Below are positions 50,574 through 58,835 of a DNA stretch of 64,000 nt, piece by piece; within the stretch, counting starts at the first letter, position 1; every line of letters begins with the position of its first letter. The stretch lies in assembly GCA_904418845.1 (NCBI GenBank), contig CAJFQC010000001.1, forward strand, positions 124,001 through 188,000. The letters are read 5' to 3'. The notes below the pieces were generated by a model that was given only the letters and a program-made list of their open reading frames with translations, did not search any database and had not been told where the DNA came from. Both the position numbers and the translations under genes were made by a program. Origin of the DNA: an uncultured Ruminococcus sp. (GTDB taxonomy: Bacteria; Bacillota; Clostridia; Lachnospirales; Lachnospiraceae).

Positions 50574-52196
50574 ATGATCACGATAAGCGGTAAAAGTGTA
50601 TTTGGCGGTGTGTCCATCGGAAAGATTATGTTTTATAAAAGAAATGACAAAGTGATCAAGAGGACACATGTAGATGATGTAGATATTGAGTGGAAGAGAT
50701 TCCAGGATGCAAAAGATACGGCGGTATCCCAGCTTAAAGGGCTGTATGACAAGGCGATCGCGGATGTTGGAGAAGCCAACGCGATGATCTTTGAGATTCA
50801 TCAGATGATGCTGGAGGATCTGGACTACCTTGAGTCCATTGAGAACATCATCCGCACTCAGGAGGTCAACGCAGAGTTTGCGGTGGCTACTACAGCGGAT
50901 AACTTCGCCCAGATGTTTGCGGCTATGGATGACGCTTACATGCAGGGACGCGCCGCGGACGTAAAAGACGTATCTGAGCGCGTGCTGGATGTCCTGTGCG
51001 GTGTGGACGGCGGAATGAAAGAGATGGATGAGCCATGTATCATTGCGGCGGATGATCTGGCTCCCAGTGAGACCGTACAGCTCGACAAGAGCAAAGTGCT
51101 TGGATTTGCCACGATGTATGGTTCATCCAACTCCCATACCGCGATCCTGGCGCGTACGATGAACATACCTGCGGTGATCGGCCTGGGAGAGGACCTTCTG
51201 GCAGAGTATGATGGGAAGATGGCTGTTATCGACGGATTTACCGGAAAACTTTATATCGAACCTGACGAAGAGACGATGAAAGTGATGCAGGAGAAGCGCC
51301 AGAAAGATCTGGAGCAGAAAGCGCTTTTAGAGCAGCTCAAGGGCAAGGAGAATGTCACAAAGAGCGGCCGGAAGATCAATGTGTACGCCAACATCGGAAA
51401 TGTGTCCGATGTTGGAGCAGTGCTCAAGAATGACGCGGGCGGAATTGGTTTATTCCGAAGCGAATTCCTGTATCTGGAGAATACGGATTTTCCGACAGAG
51501 GAGCAGCAGTTCTCTGTATACAAGCAGGTGGCAGAGAACATGGCGGGCAAGAAGGTCATCATCCGTACACTGGATATCGGCGCTGACAAGCAGGTGGATT
51601 ACTTTGGGCTGGATAAAGAGGAGAATCCGGCGCTCGGCTACCGTGCGATCCGTATCTGTCTGACCAGGCCGGAGATCTTCAAGACACAGCTTCGTGCTCT
51701 GTACCGCGCGGCAGTCTATGGAAATATTTCTATCATGTTCCCGATGATTATCTCTGTCAATGAGATCCGCAAGATCAAAGCGATCATCGCGGAGGTGAAG
51801 GAAGAACTGAAAAGCGAAGGAATCCCGTATAGAGATGAGGTTGAGCTCGGCGTTATGATCGAGACACCGGCTTCTGTCATGATCAGCCGTGACTTGGCAA
51901 AGGAAGTGGATTTCTTTAGTGTAGGTACAAATGACCTGACCCAGTATACTCTGGCGATCGATCGTCAGAATTCCAAGCTGGATCCGTTCTATGACCCGCA
52001 TCATCCGGCAGTGCTTGCCATGATCAGGATGGCAGCGGAAAATGCACATGCCGAGGGTAAATGGATCGGTATCTGCGGTGAGCTGGGAGCTGATCTCGAG
52101 CTGACGGAAGAGTTCCTGAAGATGGGACTGGACGAGCTGTCCGTGTCGCCGGCGATGGTGCTTCCACTTAGAAAGAGAATCAGAGACTGCGAATAA
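50574..52196 (+). CDS. ptsI: PTS Enzyme I
   Basis: Transfers phosphate from PEP to HPr. The 540-residue protein has the HPr-binding N-terminal domain, active His188 in SSNSHTAILART, the linker, and the PEP-binding barrel with GIGLFRSEFLYL, IRTLDIGADK, MFPMI, and VMIETPA, plus the late SVGTNDLTQY. All catalytic marks are present, so glycolysis-coupled sugar uptake should work. Length is slightly below B. subtilis EI (570). Followed by an unusual structured element. Confidence 0.96.
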   Translation: MITISGKSVFGGVSIGKIMFYKRNDKVIKRTHVDDVDIEWKRFQDAKDTAVSQLKGLYDKAIADVGEANAMIFEIHQMMLEDLDYLESIENIIRTQEVNAEFAVATTADNFAQMFAAMDDAYMQGRAADVKDVSERVLDVLCGVDGGMKEMDEPCIIAADDLAPSETVQLDKSKVLGFATMYGSSNSHTAILARTMNIPAVIGLGEDLLAEYDGKMAVIDGFTGKLYIEPDEETMKVMQEKRQKDLEQKALLEQLKGKENVTKSGRKINVYANIGNVSDVGAVLKNDAGGIGLFRSEFLYLENTDFPTEEQQFSVYKQVAENMAGKKVIIRTLDIGADKQVDYFGLDKEENPALGYRAIRICLTRPEIFKTQLRALYRAAVYGNISIMFPMIISVNEIRKIKAIIAEVKEELKSEGIPYRDEVELGVMIETPASVMISRDLAKEVDFFSVGTNDLTQYTLAIDRQNSKLDPFYDPHHPAVLAMIRMAAENAHAEGKWIGICGELGADLELTEEFLKMGLDELSVSPAMVLPLRKRIRDCE

Positions 52197-52226
52197 TACA
52201 CAGTCGGTCAGGATCAAATCTGCATG

Positions 52227-52331
52227 TTACAGGAAATAGAATATAATAGCAGTCGGAAGGCACATATCCGGGCAGATGAATCTGCACTGGGATAAGATGC
52301 CGGCCGGCTGCTTTGCTGTTTTACAGGAAAT
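52227..52331. repeat. 11-bp direct repeats flanking a structured element
   Basis: TTACAGGAAAT occurs at 52227-52237 and again at 52321-52331, bracketing the hairpin element at 52248-52312. This looks like a target-site duplication of a tiny insertion, or a chance repeat. Confidence 0.5.
52248..52322 (+). terminator. Long multi-stem hairpin after ptsI (terminator or small RNA)
   Basis: Nested pairing seen by hand: AGCAGTCGG (52248-52256) with CCGGCTGCT (52304-52312); GGCA (52259-52262) with TGCC (52298-52301); TATCC (52265-52269) with GGATA (52290-52294); GCAGA (52272-52276) with TCTGC (52281-52285) closing a TGAA loop. Together 23 pairs, followed by TTTGCTGTTTT. TATAAT at 52242-52247 directly precedes it, though without a clear -35. 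Confidence 0.55.
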
Positions 52332-52385
52332 TCCCTGGACTTACCTGCAAAATTAGCAGAGCAGAAATTTCCATCTATTTTCGTC

Positions 52386-52414
52386 TTGAAATAATCGAAC
52401 GTATGTGCTATACT
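52386..52414 (+). promoter_or_regulatory. Promoter of the DNA-repair operon
   Basis: TTGAAA (52386-52391), 17 bp, TATACT (52409-52414); transcription would start near 52421. Both LexA-type boxes overlap or abut it. Confidence 0.75.
52396..52408. promoter_or_regulatory. Imperfect LexA-type box in the promoter spacer
   Basis: CGAACGTATGTGC: GAAC-N4-GTGC, one base off the GAAC-N4-GTTC core of Firmicutes SOS boxes. Confidence 0.55.
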
Positions 52415-52421
52415 TTAAAAC

Positions 52422-52435
52422 AGAACGAATGTTCG
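52422..52435. promoter_or_regulatory. LexA (SOS) box at the transcription start
   Basis: AGAACGAATGTTCG contains a perfect GAAC-N4-GTTC core and fits 12 of 14 positions of the B. subtilis consensus CGAACRNRYGTTYC. It covers the predicted +1 site. Confidence 0.75.
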
Positions 52436-52456
52436 ATTTATGAAAGGGCGGAAAAG

Positions 52457-53779
52457 ATGAAGGCGAGAATTCAGGCGGGGATGTCGCTGTACGAAAAACT
52501 GAATATTTTATCTGATGCTGCGAAGTATGACGTCTCATGTACGTCCAGCGGCGTGGACAGACAGAATGACGGGACAGGTATGGGGAATTGCCGGAAGGCA
52601 GGGATATGCCACAGCTTTTCAGCGGACGGAAGATGTATCTCTCTTCTTAAAATATTGTTCACGAATGAGTGTATCTATGACTGTAAATACTGTATCAATC
52701 GTTCTTCCAACGATGTGGTGAGGGCGTCTTTTACTCCGGAGGAAGTATGCACGCTGACGATGGAATTCTACAGGAGAAATTATATTGAAGGTTTGTTTCT
52801 GAGCTCAGGGATACTTAAAAGCCCGGACTACACGATGGAGCTGATCTATGCCACACTCTGGAGGCTGCGGCATGAGTGCAGTTTTCAGGGCTATATCCAC
52901 GTGAAGGCGATACCGGGAGCAGACCAGCGGCTAATCCAGATGACAGGGTATCTGGCGGACAGGATGAGCGTGAATATGGAACTTCCCACGGCAGAGAGCC
53001 TTCGGCTTCTGGCGCCTCATAAATCAAGGAAGAATATCCTGACCCCCATGCGTTTTGTCCAGGAGAAGTCAAAGGAGAACAGGCAGGAGATCATGCTGTA
53101 CCGGAATGCACCCCGTTTTGTTCCGGCGGGACAGAGCACACAGATGATTATTGGCGCTACGCCGGAGACAGACTATCAGATTCTTCATGTGACAGAGTCA
53201 CTGTATAAGAAATTCGATCTAAAGCGTGTGTTTTTTTCTGCCTTTGTGCCTGTCAATGAGGATAAGGCGCTGCCCTCCATCCGCGATCAGGGCCCGCCGC
53301 TTTTGCGGGAACACCGCCTCTATCAGGCGGACTGGCTTCTGCGGTTCTACCACTTTGAGGCGGATGAACTGCTGGATGAGACAAACCCGAATTTTAATGT
53401 GTTCCTTGATCCCAAGTGCTGCTGGGCACTGAAGCATCTGGAGGTATTTCCTGTGGAGATCAACAGTGCGGACTACCGCACACTCCTGCGGGTGCCCGGA
53501 ATCGGATATAAGTCCGCAGGACGGATTGTGAAAGCACGCCGGCTGGGGGCTTTGAAGTTCGAGGATCTTAAGAAGATGGGCGTGGTGCTAAAGCGGGCGT
53601 TGTATTTTATCACTTGCAGCGGGAGAATGATGTATCCGGTCCGGCTGGAGGAAGATTATATTACGAGAAATCTTCTTAATACAAAGGAAAAGCTGCCGGA
53701 AGGTGCGGACGGAATGACATACCGTCAGATGTCGCTTTTTGATGATGTGAATTTCAACAGCAGTACAGCTGTGTTTTGA
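52457..53779 (+). CDS. Radical SAM protein with HhH domain, putative DNA repair or modification
   Basis: A 440-residue radical SAM protein of the family usually annotated as putative DNA modification/repair (TIGR03916 type). The SAM-cluster motif C-x3-C-x2-C is CIYDCKYC (near residues 72-79). N-terminal cysteines (CTSSG, GNCRKAGIC, GRC) could bind a second cluster. The C-terminal helix-hairpin-helix VPGIGYKSAGRIV (about 347-359) is a DNA-binding element. ATG 52457 has AAAGGGCGG upstream; the frame extends further but across the promoter. First gene of a LexA-boxed operon with the TIGR03915-type partner. The reaction is unknown. Confidence 0.87.
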   Translation: MKARIQAGMSLYEKLNILSDAAKYDVSCTSSGVDRQNDGTGMGNCRKAGICHSFSADGRCISLLKILFTNECIYDCKYCINRSSNDVVRASFTPEEVCTLTMEFYRRNYIEGLFLSSGILKSPDYTMELIYATLWRLRHECSFQGYIHVKAIPGADQRLIQMTGYLADRMSVNMELPTAESLRLLAPHKSRKNILTPMRFVQEKSKENRQEIMLYRNAPRFVPAGQSTQMIIGATPETDYQILHVTESLYKKFDLKRVFFSAFVPVNEDKALPSIRDQGPPLLREHRLYQADWLLRFYHFEADELLDETNPNFNVFLDPKCCWALKHLEVFPVEINSADYRTLLRVPGIGYKSAGRIVKARRLGALKFEDLKKMGVVLKRALYFITCSGRMMYPVRLEEDYITRNLLNTKEKLPEGADGMTYRQMSLFDDVNFNSSTAVF

Positions 53780-53794
53780 GAGGAGGAGCGGAGA

Positions 53795-54613
53795 GTGAAA
53801 CAGATCTATATATGCACGGATACCATGACCGGCCTTTTCGCCGCTCTCCATGACGCGTGGAAGGAGAACCGGGATAATGACGCGGGGATCGAAGTGAAGG
53901 GAAAGGTACAACAGCAGCTTTTCTGCGAGTACCGGACTGTGGAGGAGTGCGAAAAGAAAGCGGTCCGTCTGGAGAGGATGATCAGGCGCTATCTGGGACA
54001 CAGCGCATACCGGGATATCTATCATGCCCTGCTCTCAGACGATGGGGATAAAGGTACAGCGGTATTTAAGACCATGCAGGCATCGAGATGTATCCAGGAC
54101 AGCCATAAGATCATGGATCATCTCAGCCATCCAGAGGTGGCGAAGGTATTCGCCCTTAGCAGGAGTGTGGCAAATGAGGCACATATGTATGAAGAGTTCA
54201 TCCGCTTCCGTGAACTGGAAAATGGCATCCTCTTTTCGGAAATCACGCCGAAAGCGCAGATACTGACCTGCATTGCTGATCATTTTGCAGATCGTTTTCC
54301 CCTTGAGAACTGGATGATCTATGACAAGACTCACCGAGTGTTCCTCGTCCATAAAGCCCGGCAGGCATGGGGGCTTGTCTGGGGTGAGACGCTTGACAAT
54401 GAGGCGGCGGAGAAAGTGTCAGAGAAAGAGCTGGAATATGAACGGCTCTGGAGCGGTTTTTTTGAATCCATTTCTATCAAGGAACGTGAGAACCCCAGAT
54501 GCCAGCAGAATCATCTTCCGCTGCGGTACAGATCTGATATGACAGAGTTCCTGCAAAAGTCCGCATATGCGCATGAGCGAAACCTGGAAGCAGAAAGCTT
54601 GCATAAAGCCTGA
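53795..54613 (+). CDS. TIGR03915-type putative DNA metabolism protein
   Basis: A 272-residue protein opening with the diagnostic MKQIYICTDTMTGLFAALHDAW and containing RSVANEAHMYEEFIRFRELE. Families of this type are found beside the radical SAM protein and in some species are fused to a uracil-DNA-glycosylase-like domain; here that domain is absent. Function is not established. The start is GTG 53795, with GGAGGAGCGGAGA ahead of it. It follows the radical SAM gene by 15 bp. A DNA-lesion recognition or processing partner is the plausible role. Confidence 0.83.
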   Translation: MKQIYICTDTMTGLFAALHDAWKENRDNDAGIEVKGKVQQQLFCEYRTVEECEKKAVRLERMIRRYLGHSAYRDIYHALLSDDGDKGTAVFKTMQASRCIQDSHKIMDHLSHPEVAKVFALSRSVANEAHMYEEFIRFRELENGILFSEITPKAQILTCIADHFADRFPLENWMIYDKTHRVFLVHKARQAWGLVWGETLDNEAAEKVSEKELEYERLWSGFFESISIKERENPRCQQNHLPLRYRSDMTEFLQKSAYAHERNLEAESLHKA

Positions 54614-54662
54614 AATCAGATTATGATAGAAATATTAATATGTAAAAGGCGGAATCATACAG

Positions 54663-57038
54663 TTGTTTGAAGAAGAAAAAAGTACTGTTCGGATCTCTGT
54701 CCGTAATCTGGTGGAGTTTATCCTGCGGGAAGGAGATATAGACAGCAGCCGCTCAGGCGGCATGGACAAGGACGCCATGCTTATGGGCGGGCGTCTGCAC
54801 CGCAAGATCCAGCGCCGTATGGGACCCGAGTACCACGCGGAGGTAAGCCTTAAAACGCTGATTGACTGTGGAGAGTTCTGTATCCAGGTGGAAGGAAGGG
54901 CGGATGGTATCATCATAAAAGAAGATAAAACGGAACCTCGCGTAGTCATAGATGAGATCAAGGGTGTATTAAGAGAGCTCTCGCATATTGATCAGCCGAT
55001 GAATGTTCATCTGGCACAGGCAAAGTGCTACGCTTATATTTATGCGCGGCAGCAGGGGCTTGACCGGGTTGGTGTCCAGATGACTTACTGCCGTCTGGAC
55101 ACGGAAGAGATCCGGCGTTTTCAATTTGAGTATGGAAAAGAAGAACTTCAAGAGTGGTTTTATGATCTTGTCGGAAGTTATGAGAAATGGGCGAGGTTTC
55201 AGATTGAGTGGAAGCGGGAGAGAGACGCTTCCATACAGCGGATTGAATTTCCGTTTCCTTATCGAAAAGGCCAGAGGGATGTGGCGGCGGCTGTCTACCG
55301 GACGATCCTGCGCAGGAAAAAGCTCTTTATACAGGCGCCCACCGGAGTGGGGAAGACCATATCCACTGTGTTTCCTGCAGTAAAGGCTGTGGGGGAAGGA
55401 CTGGCAGAGAAGTTATTCTATCTGACGGCGAAGACTATCACCCGGACTGTGGCGGAGAATGCTTTTTCCACATTGAAGGAGAGGGGGCTTCGTATGAAGG
55501 TCATCACTCTGACGGCAAAGGAAAAGATCTGTTTCTGTGAAGAAGCGGTCTGCAGTCCGGATGTATGTCTTTATGCAAAAGGGCATTTTGACCGTGTTAA
55601 CGACGCGGTGTTTGACATGATTACCAAAGGGAATGAGATCGACAGGAAGGCCATTGAAGAACAGGCGCAGAAATACATGGTGTGCCCGTTTGAACTGTCT
55701 TTGGATATTTCTACATGGACAGATGCAGTAATCTGTGATTACAATTATGCGTTTGACCCGACGGCTCATCTAAAGCGTTTTTTTTCAGAGGGAGGGAGCA
55801 GAAATTATATTTTTCTTATTGATGAGGCGCACAATCTCGTAGAGCGGGCACGGGAGATGTATAGCGCCCGACTTTATAAAGAAGATATGATGGAGGTGAA
55901 GCGTCTCACAAAGAAGGATGCTCCTGGTCTGGCAAAAAAATTAGAAGAAGTGAACCGGCTTTTCCTTGCATTAAAGCGGGAATGTGAGGATTACATGATA
56001 TTGGACAGCGTTTCCCACATTGCGCTCAAGCTGATGAATCTGCTGGCAGAGATGGAGAAATTCCTTGAAGAGCCTGTTGAGGAAAAGAAAAGAGAGCAGG
56101 TGACGGATCTGTATTTCCAGGTGCGTTCTTTTGTAAATATCCATGATATCATGGACGAGAACTATGTGGTATACAGTGAATTGGAATCTGACGGCAGGTT
56201 TAAGGTGAGGCTGTTCTGTGTGAACCCGGCTCAGAATCTACAGTCCTTTCTGGAATATGGAGCGGGGACGATATTTTTTTCAGCGACCCTGCTTCCGATC
56301 CATTATTATAAAGAATTACTCTCAGTGGAGAAGGAGGATTATGCAATCTACGCAGAGACCCCGTTCCCGCCAGAGAACCGTCTTCTTCTCATGGGAAGGG
56401 ACGTAAGTACAAAATATACACTGCGCGGCGCCGGCATGTATGAACGTATCGCGCGATATATCATCATAGCTGCCAAAGTGAGAAAGGGAAATTATATGGC
56501 GTTTTTTCCTTCATATAAAGTGATGGAAGAGGTATACGGGTATTTTCTTTCTAATGCCAGGGGAATTGATGCTGTGGTTCAGTCTCAGAGTATGCGGGAG
56601 ACGGAGAGGGAAGAGTTTCTGGAAATGTTTGAAAAAGAAAGGGAGAACAGCCTGGTCGGTTTTTGTGTGATGGGCGGAATTTTTTCTGAGGGAATTGACC
56701 TGACAGAAGACAGGCTGATCGGGGCAGTTATTGTAGGAACAGGCCTGCCTCAGGTGTGCAGTGACAGAGAAATTGTAAAGCAGTATTTTGATGCAATGGG
56801 AATGAGAGGATTTGACTATGCGTACCTTTATCCCGGCATGAACAAAGTGCTGCAGTCCGCCGGGAGAGTGATCCGTACGGAGACAGACCGGGGAGTGATT
56901 CTTCTTCTGGATGACCGGTTTTTACAGAAACAGTACCGCGAGATATTCCCAAGAGAATGGGAAGGGTGCAGGATATGCAGCGCTGACACCCTCGCTGATC
57001 TGGCGGGAGAGTTCTGGGACAGATTATCTCCCGGGTAA
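54663..57038 (+). CDS. Rad3/DinG-like helicase fused to a Cas4-like nuclease domain
   Basis: A 791-residue protein. Residues 1-130 form a PD-(D/E)XK nuclease: EGRADG with Asp81, DEIK with Glu98 and Lys100, and QAKCYAYIYA. The XPD-like superfamily 2 helicase follows: Walker A APTGVGKT (about 226), cysteines CFCEEAVC, CLYA and VCPFEL that fit the XPD iron-sulphur cluster, DEAH (about 385), and motif VI QSAGRVIRTETDRGV. The start is TTG 54663, preceded by AAAAGGCGG at a 9-base spacing. Probably 5'-3' unwinding with nicking of lesion-bearing strands. Third gene of the SOS-type operon; convergent with a LysR gene 2 bp away. Confidence 0.88.
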   Translation: MFEEEKSTVRISVRNLVEFILREGDIDSSRSGGMDKDAMLMGGRLHRKIQRRMGPEYHAEVSLKTLIDCGEFCIQVEGRADGIIIKEDKTEPRVVIDEIKGVLRELSHIDQPMNVHLAQAKCYAYIYARQQGLDRVGVQMTYCRLDTEEIRRFQFEYGKEELQEWFYDLVGSYEKWARFQIEWKRERDASIQRIEFPFPYRKGQRDVAAAVYRTILRRKKLFIQAPTGVGKTISTVFPAVKAVGEGLAEKLFYLTAKTITRTVAENAFSTLKERGLRMKVITLTAKEKICFCEEAVCSPDVCLYAKGHFDRVNDAVFDMITKGNEIDRKAIEEQAQKYMVCPFELSLDISTWTDAVICDYNYAFDPTAHLKRFFSEGGSRNYIFLIDEAHNLVERAREMYSARLYKEDMMEVKRLTKKDAPGLAKKLEEVNRLFLALKRECEDYMILDSVSHIALKLMNLLAEMEKFLEEPVEEKKREQVTDLYFQVRSFVNIHDIMDENYVVYSELESDGRFKVRLFCVNPAQNLQSFLEYGAGTIFFSATLLPIHYYKELLSVEKEDYAIYAETPFPPENRLLLMGRDVSTKYTLRGAGMYERIARYIIIAAKVRKGNYMAFFPSYKVMEEVYGYFLSNARGIDAVVQSQSMRETEREEFLEMFEKERENSLVGFCVMGGIFSEGIDLTEDRLIGAVIVGTGLPQVCSDREIVKQYFDAMGMRGFDYAYLYPGMNKVLQSAGRVIRTETDRGVILLLDDRFLQKQYREIFPREWEGCRICSADTLADLAGEFWDRLSPG

Positions 57039-57040
57039 TA

Positions 57041-57931
57041 TTAACGATTATCTCCCTGGAAATAGTTCAGGAATTCCATGGCGGCACGGGGCAGAGGAAG
57101 ATGCTCATTGTAGGCGATGGCAAGCTCACGCTCAGGCAGTTCTTCTTTTGTCTTAAGGACAAAGATATCTTTTTCGGCATCTGGTATGCAGTAATCCGGT
57201 ACAAAAGCGATGCCAAGCCCGATTCGCGCAAGGTCAATGAGAAGGTCATTGCTTGTCAGCTCAATTTCAGGAACAAGGTCAAGCTGGTGCTGCTGGAATA
57301 CCTGATGAATAAATTCGTTTGTTGTGCTGTTCTTATCAAGCATCAGGATCGGATAGCGCAAAAGCCGGGAGAAAGAAAGCGTTTCCTCCTTAAGCTCAAG
57401 AAAAGGGGCTCCGGCGATAAATACATCTCGGAATTTTTTGATCCGTATAGTGGAAGATGCAGTGCCGAGATAATTGTTCGGATAGTTGACCACGATCAGA
57501 TCCACAAGCCCGTTCTGAAGGAGCTGGGCACATTTCATGGAAGTCTGGTTGACGACCTTGATGTGAGCGCCGGGGAAAGCTCTGTGAAAACGCTCCAGAT
57601 ACGGGATGAGAAAATACCGGCAGATCGTGTCGCTGGCTCCGATCCGGATCTGTCCTCCGGTGGAAGCAGCGTCGAGAAGCTGTGTCTCCCCTTTTCGGAT
57701 GAGGTTCATGGCAGGCTCGATATGGCGCATGAGGATCTCGCCCTCAGGGGTAAGCCGGACTTTTTTTGTACTGCGGATAAAAAGGGTCTGGTCCAGTTTC
57801 CGCTCCAGTGTCTTGATGGACTGGCTGACCGCGGACTGGGAGATGAAGAGGCGTTTGGACGCCTCGGAAAAATTCAGGGTAGAAGCGACATGGTAAAAAA
57901 CCTTGTATAATTCATAATTGATATCGATCAC
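57041..57931 (-). CDS. LysR-family regulator
   Basis: A 296-residue LysR regulator: MIDINYELYKVFYHVASTLN, FSEASKRLFISQSAVSQSIK and LDQTLFIRSTKKVRLTPEGE make up the DNA-binding domain. The effector domain begins GGQIRIGASDTICRYFLIPY. It resembles CysL/CbbR-type regulators in outline, but its target is not evident: upstream lies the divergent TIGR01906 membrane-protein gene across 78 bp, which could be the regulated gene. The DNA-binding domain differs clearly from those of the two LysR proteins at 17-19 kb. Confidence 0.9.
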   Translation of the reverse strand: MIDINYELYKVFYHVASTLNFSEASKRLFISQSAVSQSIKTLERKLDQTLFIRSTKKVRLTPEGEILMRHIEPAMNLIRKGETQLLDAASTGGQIRIGASDTICRYFLIPYLERFHRAFPGAHIKVVNQTSMKCAQLLQNGLVDLIVVNYPNNYLGTASSTIRIKKFRDVFIAGAPFLELKEETLSFSRLLRYPILMLDKNSTTNEFIHQVFQQHQLDLVPEIELTSNDLLIDLARIGLGIAFVPDYCIPDAEKDIFVLKTKEELPERELAIAYNEHLPLPRAAMEFLNYFQGDNR

Positions 57932-58009
57932 TATAAGACCTCCTAATAAATAATGATTGTATTATAAGCTATATAAAATAAAAACACAATACAGAGAAGA
58001 GGTACACCA

Positions 58010-58720
58010 ATGGAAAGTATGAAAAAATTACAATGGGCAGCGGCAATCATCTTTGCCTTTGCGGTCATTGCCGCGGCGCTGATCTCAAGCTTTGAGATCG
58101 CGATGTATTCGGATTTTGGTTTTTATGAGAAAGAATATGAGAAATATGATGTCCTGTCAGACCTGGATATGACCATGGAGGATGCCATGTATGTGACCAG
58201 GGAGATGATGTCATATCTGAGGGGAGAAAAAGAAGAGTTATCCGTGCTTACTACGATAGAGGGAAGAGAGCAGGATTTTTTTAATGAGCAGGATCGTTTT
58301 CACATGGGTGAGGTGCGGGAGCTCTTTATCGGAGGGCTGAACATCAGGACCGGAGCGTGTGTGGCAGGAGCGCTGTGCCTGATCTTTCTGCTTGTATCCC
58401 GCGCAGATATAAAAAGACTTCTTTCAAAATCTTATTGGATAGCCCTGGGGATATCGGCTGGTGCCGTGGCGGTTATCGGTATTGCCTCGTTCGTGGATTT
58501 CAACGCGGTGTTTGTGCGCTTTCATCATATCTTTTTTGACAATGATCTGTGGATATTTGATCCGGCAGAAGATTACATGATCCGCATGCTGCCGGAAGGA
58601 CTGTTCTATGATTTTGTCATGAGGATCGGCGGACTCTTTGTGGGGATGCTGGCGGTGCTGTTCCTGCTGAGTATTTTGCCGGCAGCGGTCTCAAAAATAC
58701 GGAAAAAGCAATGTGATTAG
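58010..58720 (+). CDS. TIGR01906/DUF1461 membrane protein (Lit-like)
   Basis: A 236-residue membrane protein with four hydrophobic segments (about 8-28, 114-130, 143-162, 205-226). The external part has FHMGEVRELF (His98) and RFHHIFFDNDLWIF (His172, His173). These fit the TIGR01906/DUF1461 family, which includes Lit, the lipoprotein intramolecular transacylase of Enterococcus and Bacillus that makes lyso-form lipoproteins. I assign the family from motif layout; activity is inferred. It would act on the several lipoproteins encoded in this window. AGAGG precedes ATG 58010; ATG 58019 is possible. Confidence 0.7.
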   Translation: MESMKKLQWAAAIIFAFAVIAAALISSFEIAMYSDFGFYEKEYEKYDVLSDLDMTMEDAMYVTREMMSYLRGEKEELSVLTTIEGREQDFFNEQDRFHMGEVRELFIGGLNIRTGACVAGALCLIFLLVSRADIKRLLSKSYWIALGISAGAVAVIGIASFVDFNAVFVRFHHIFFDNDLWIFDPAEDYMIRMLPEGLFYDFVMRIGGLFVGMLAVLFLLSILPAAVSKIRKKQCD

Positions 58721-58752
58721 CAATGCTTATCATAAGCCTTTAATTATATTAA

Positions 58753-58782
58753 TTGTACTAATGAAGTGAACTGTGGTACGAT
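58753..58782 (+). promoter_or_regulatory. purL promoter
   Basis: TTGTAC (58753-58758), 18 bp, TACGAT (58777-58782), with TGG forming an extended -10. Confidence 0.5.
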
Positions 58783-58835
58783 ACAGACAGATAGTTTCAG
58801 TATGATACGTATGTAAGATGTAAAGGAGACTGTAT

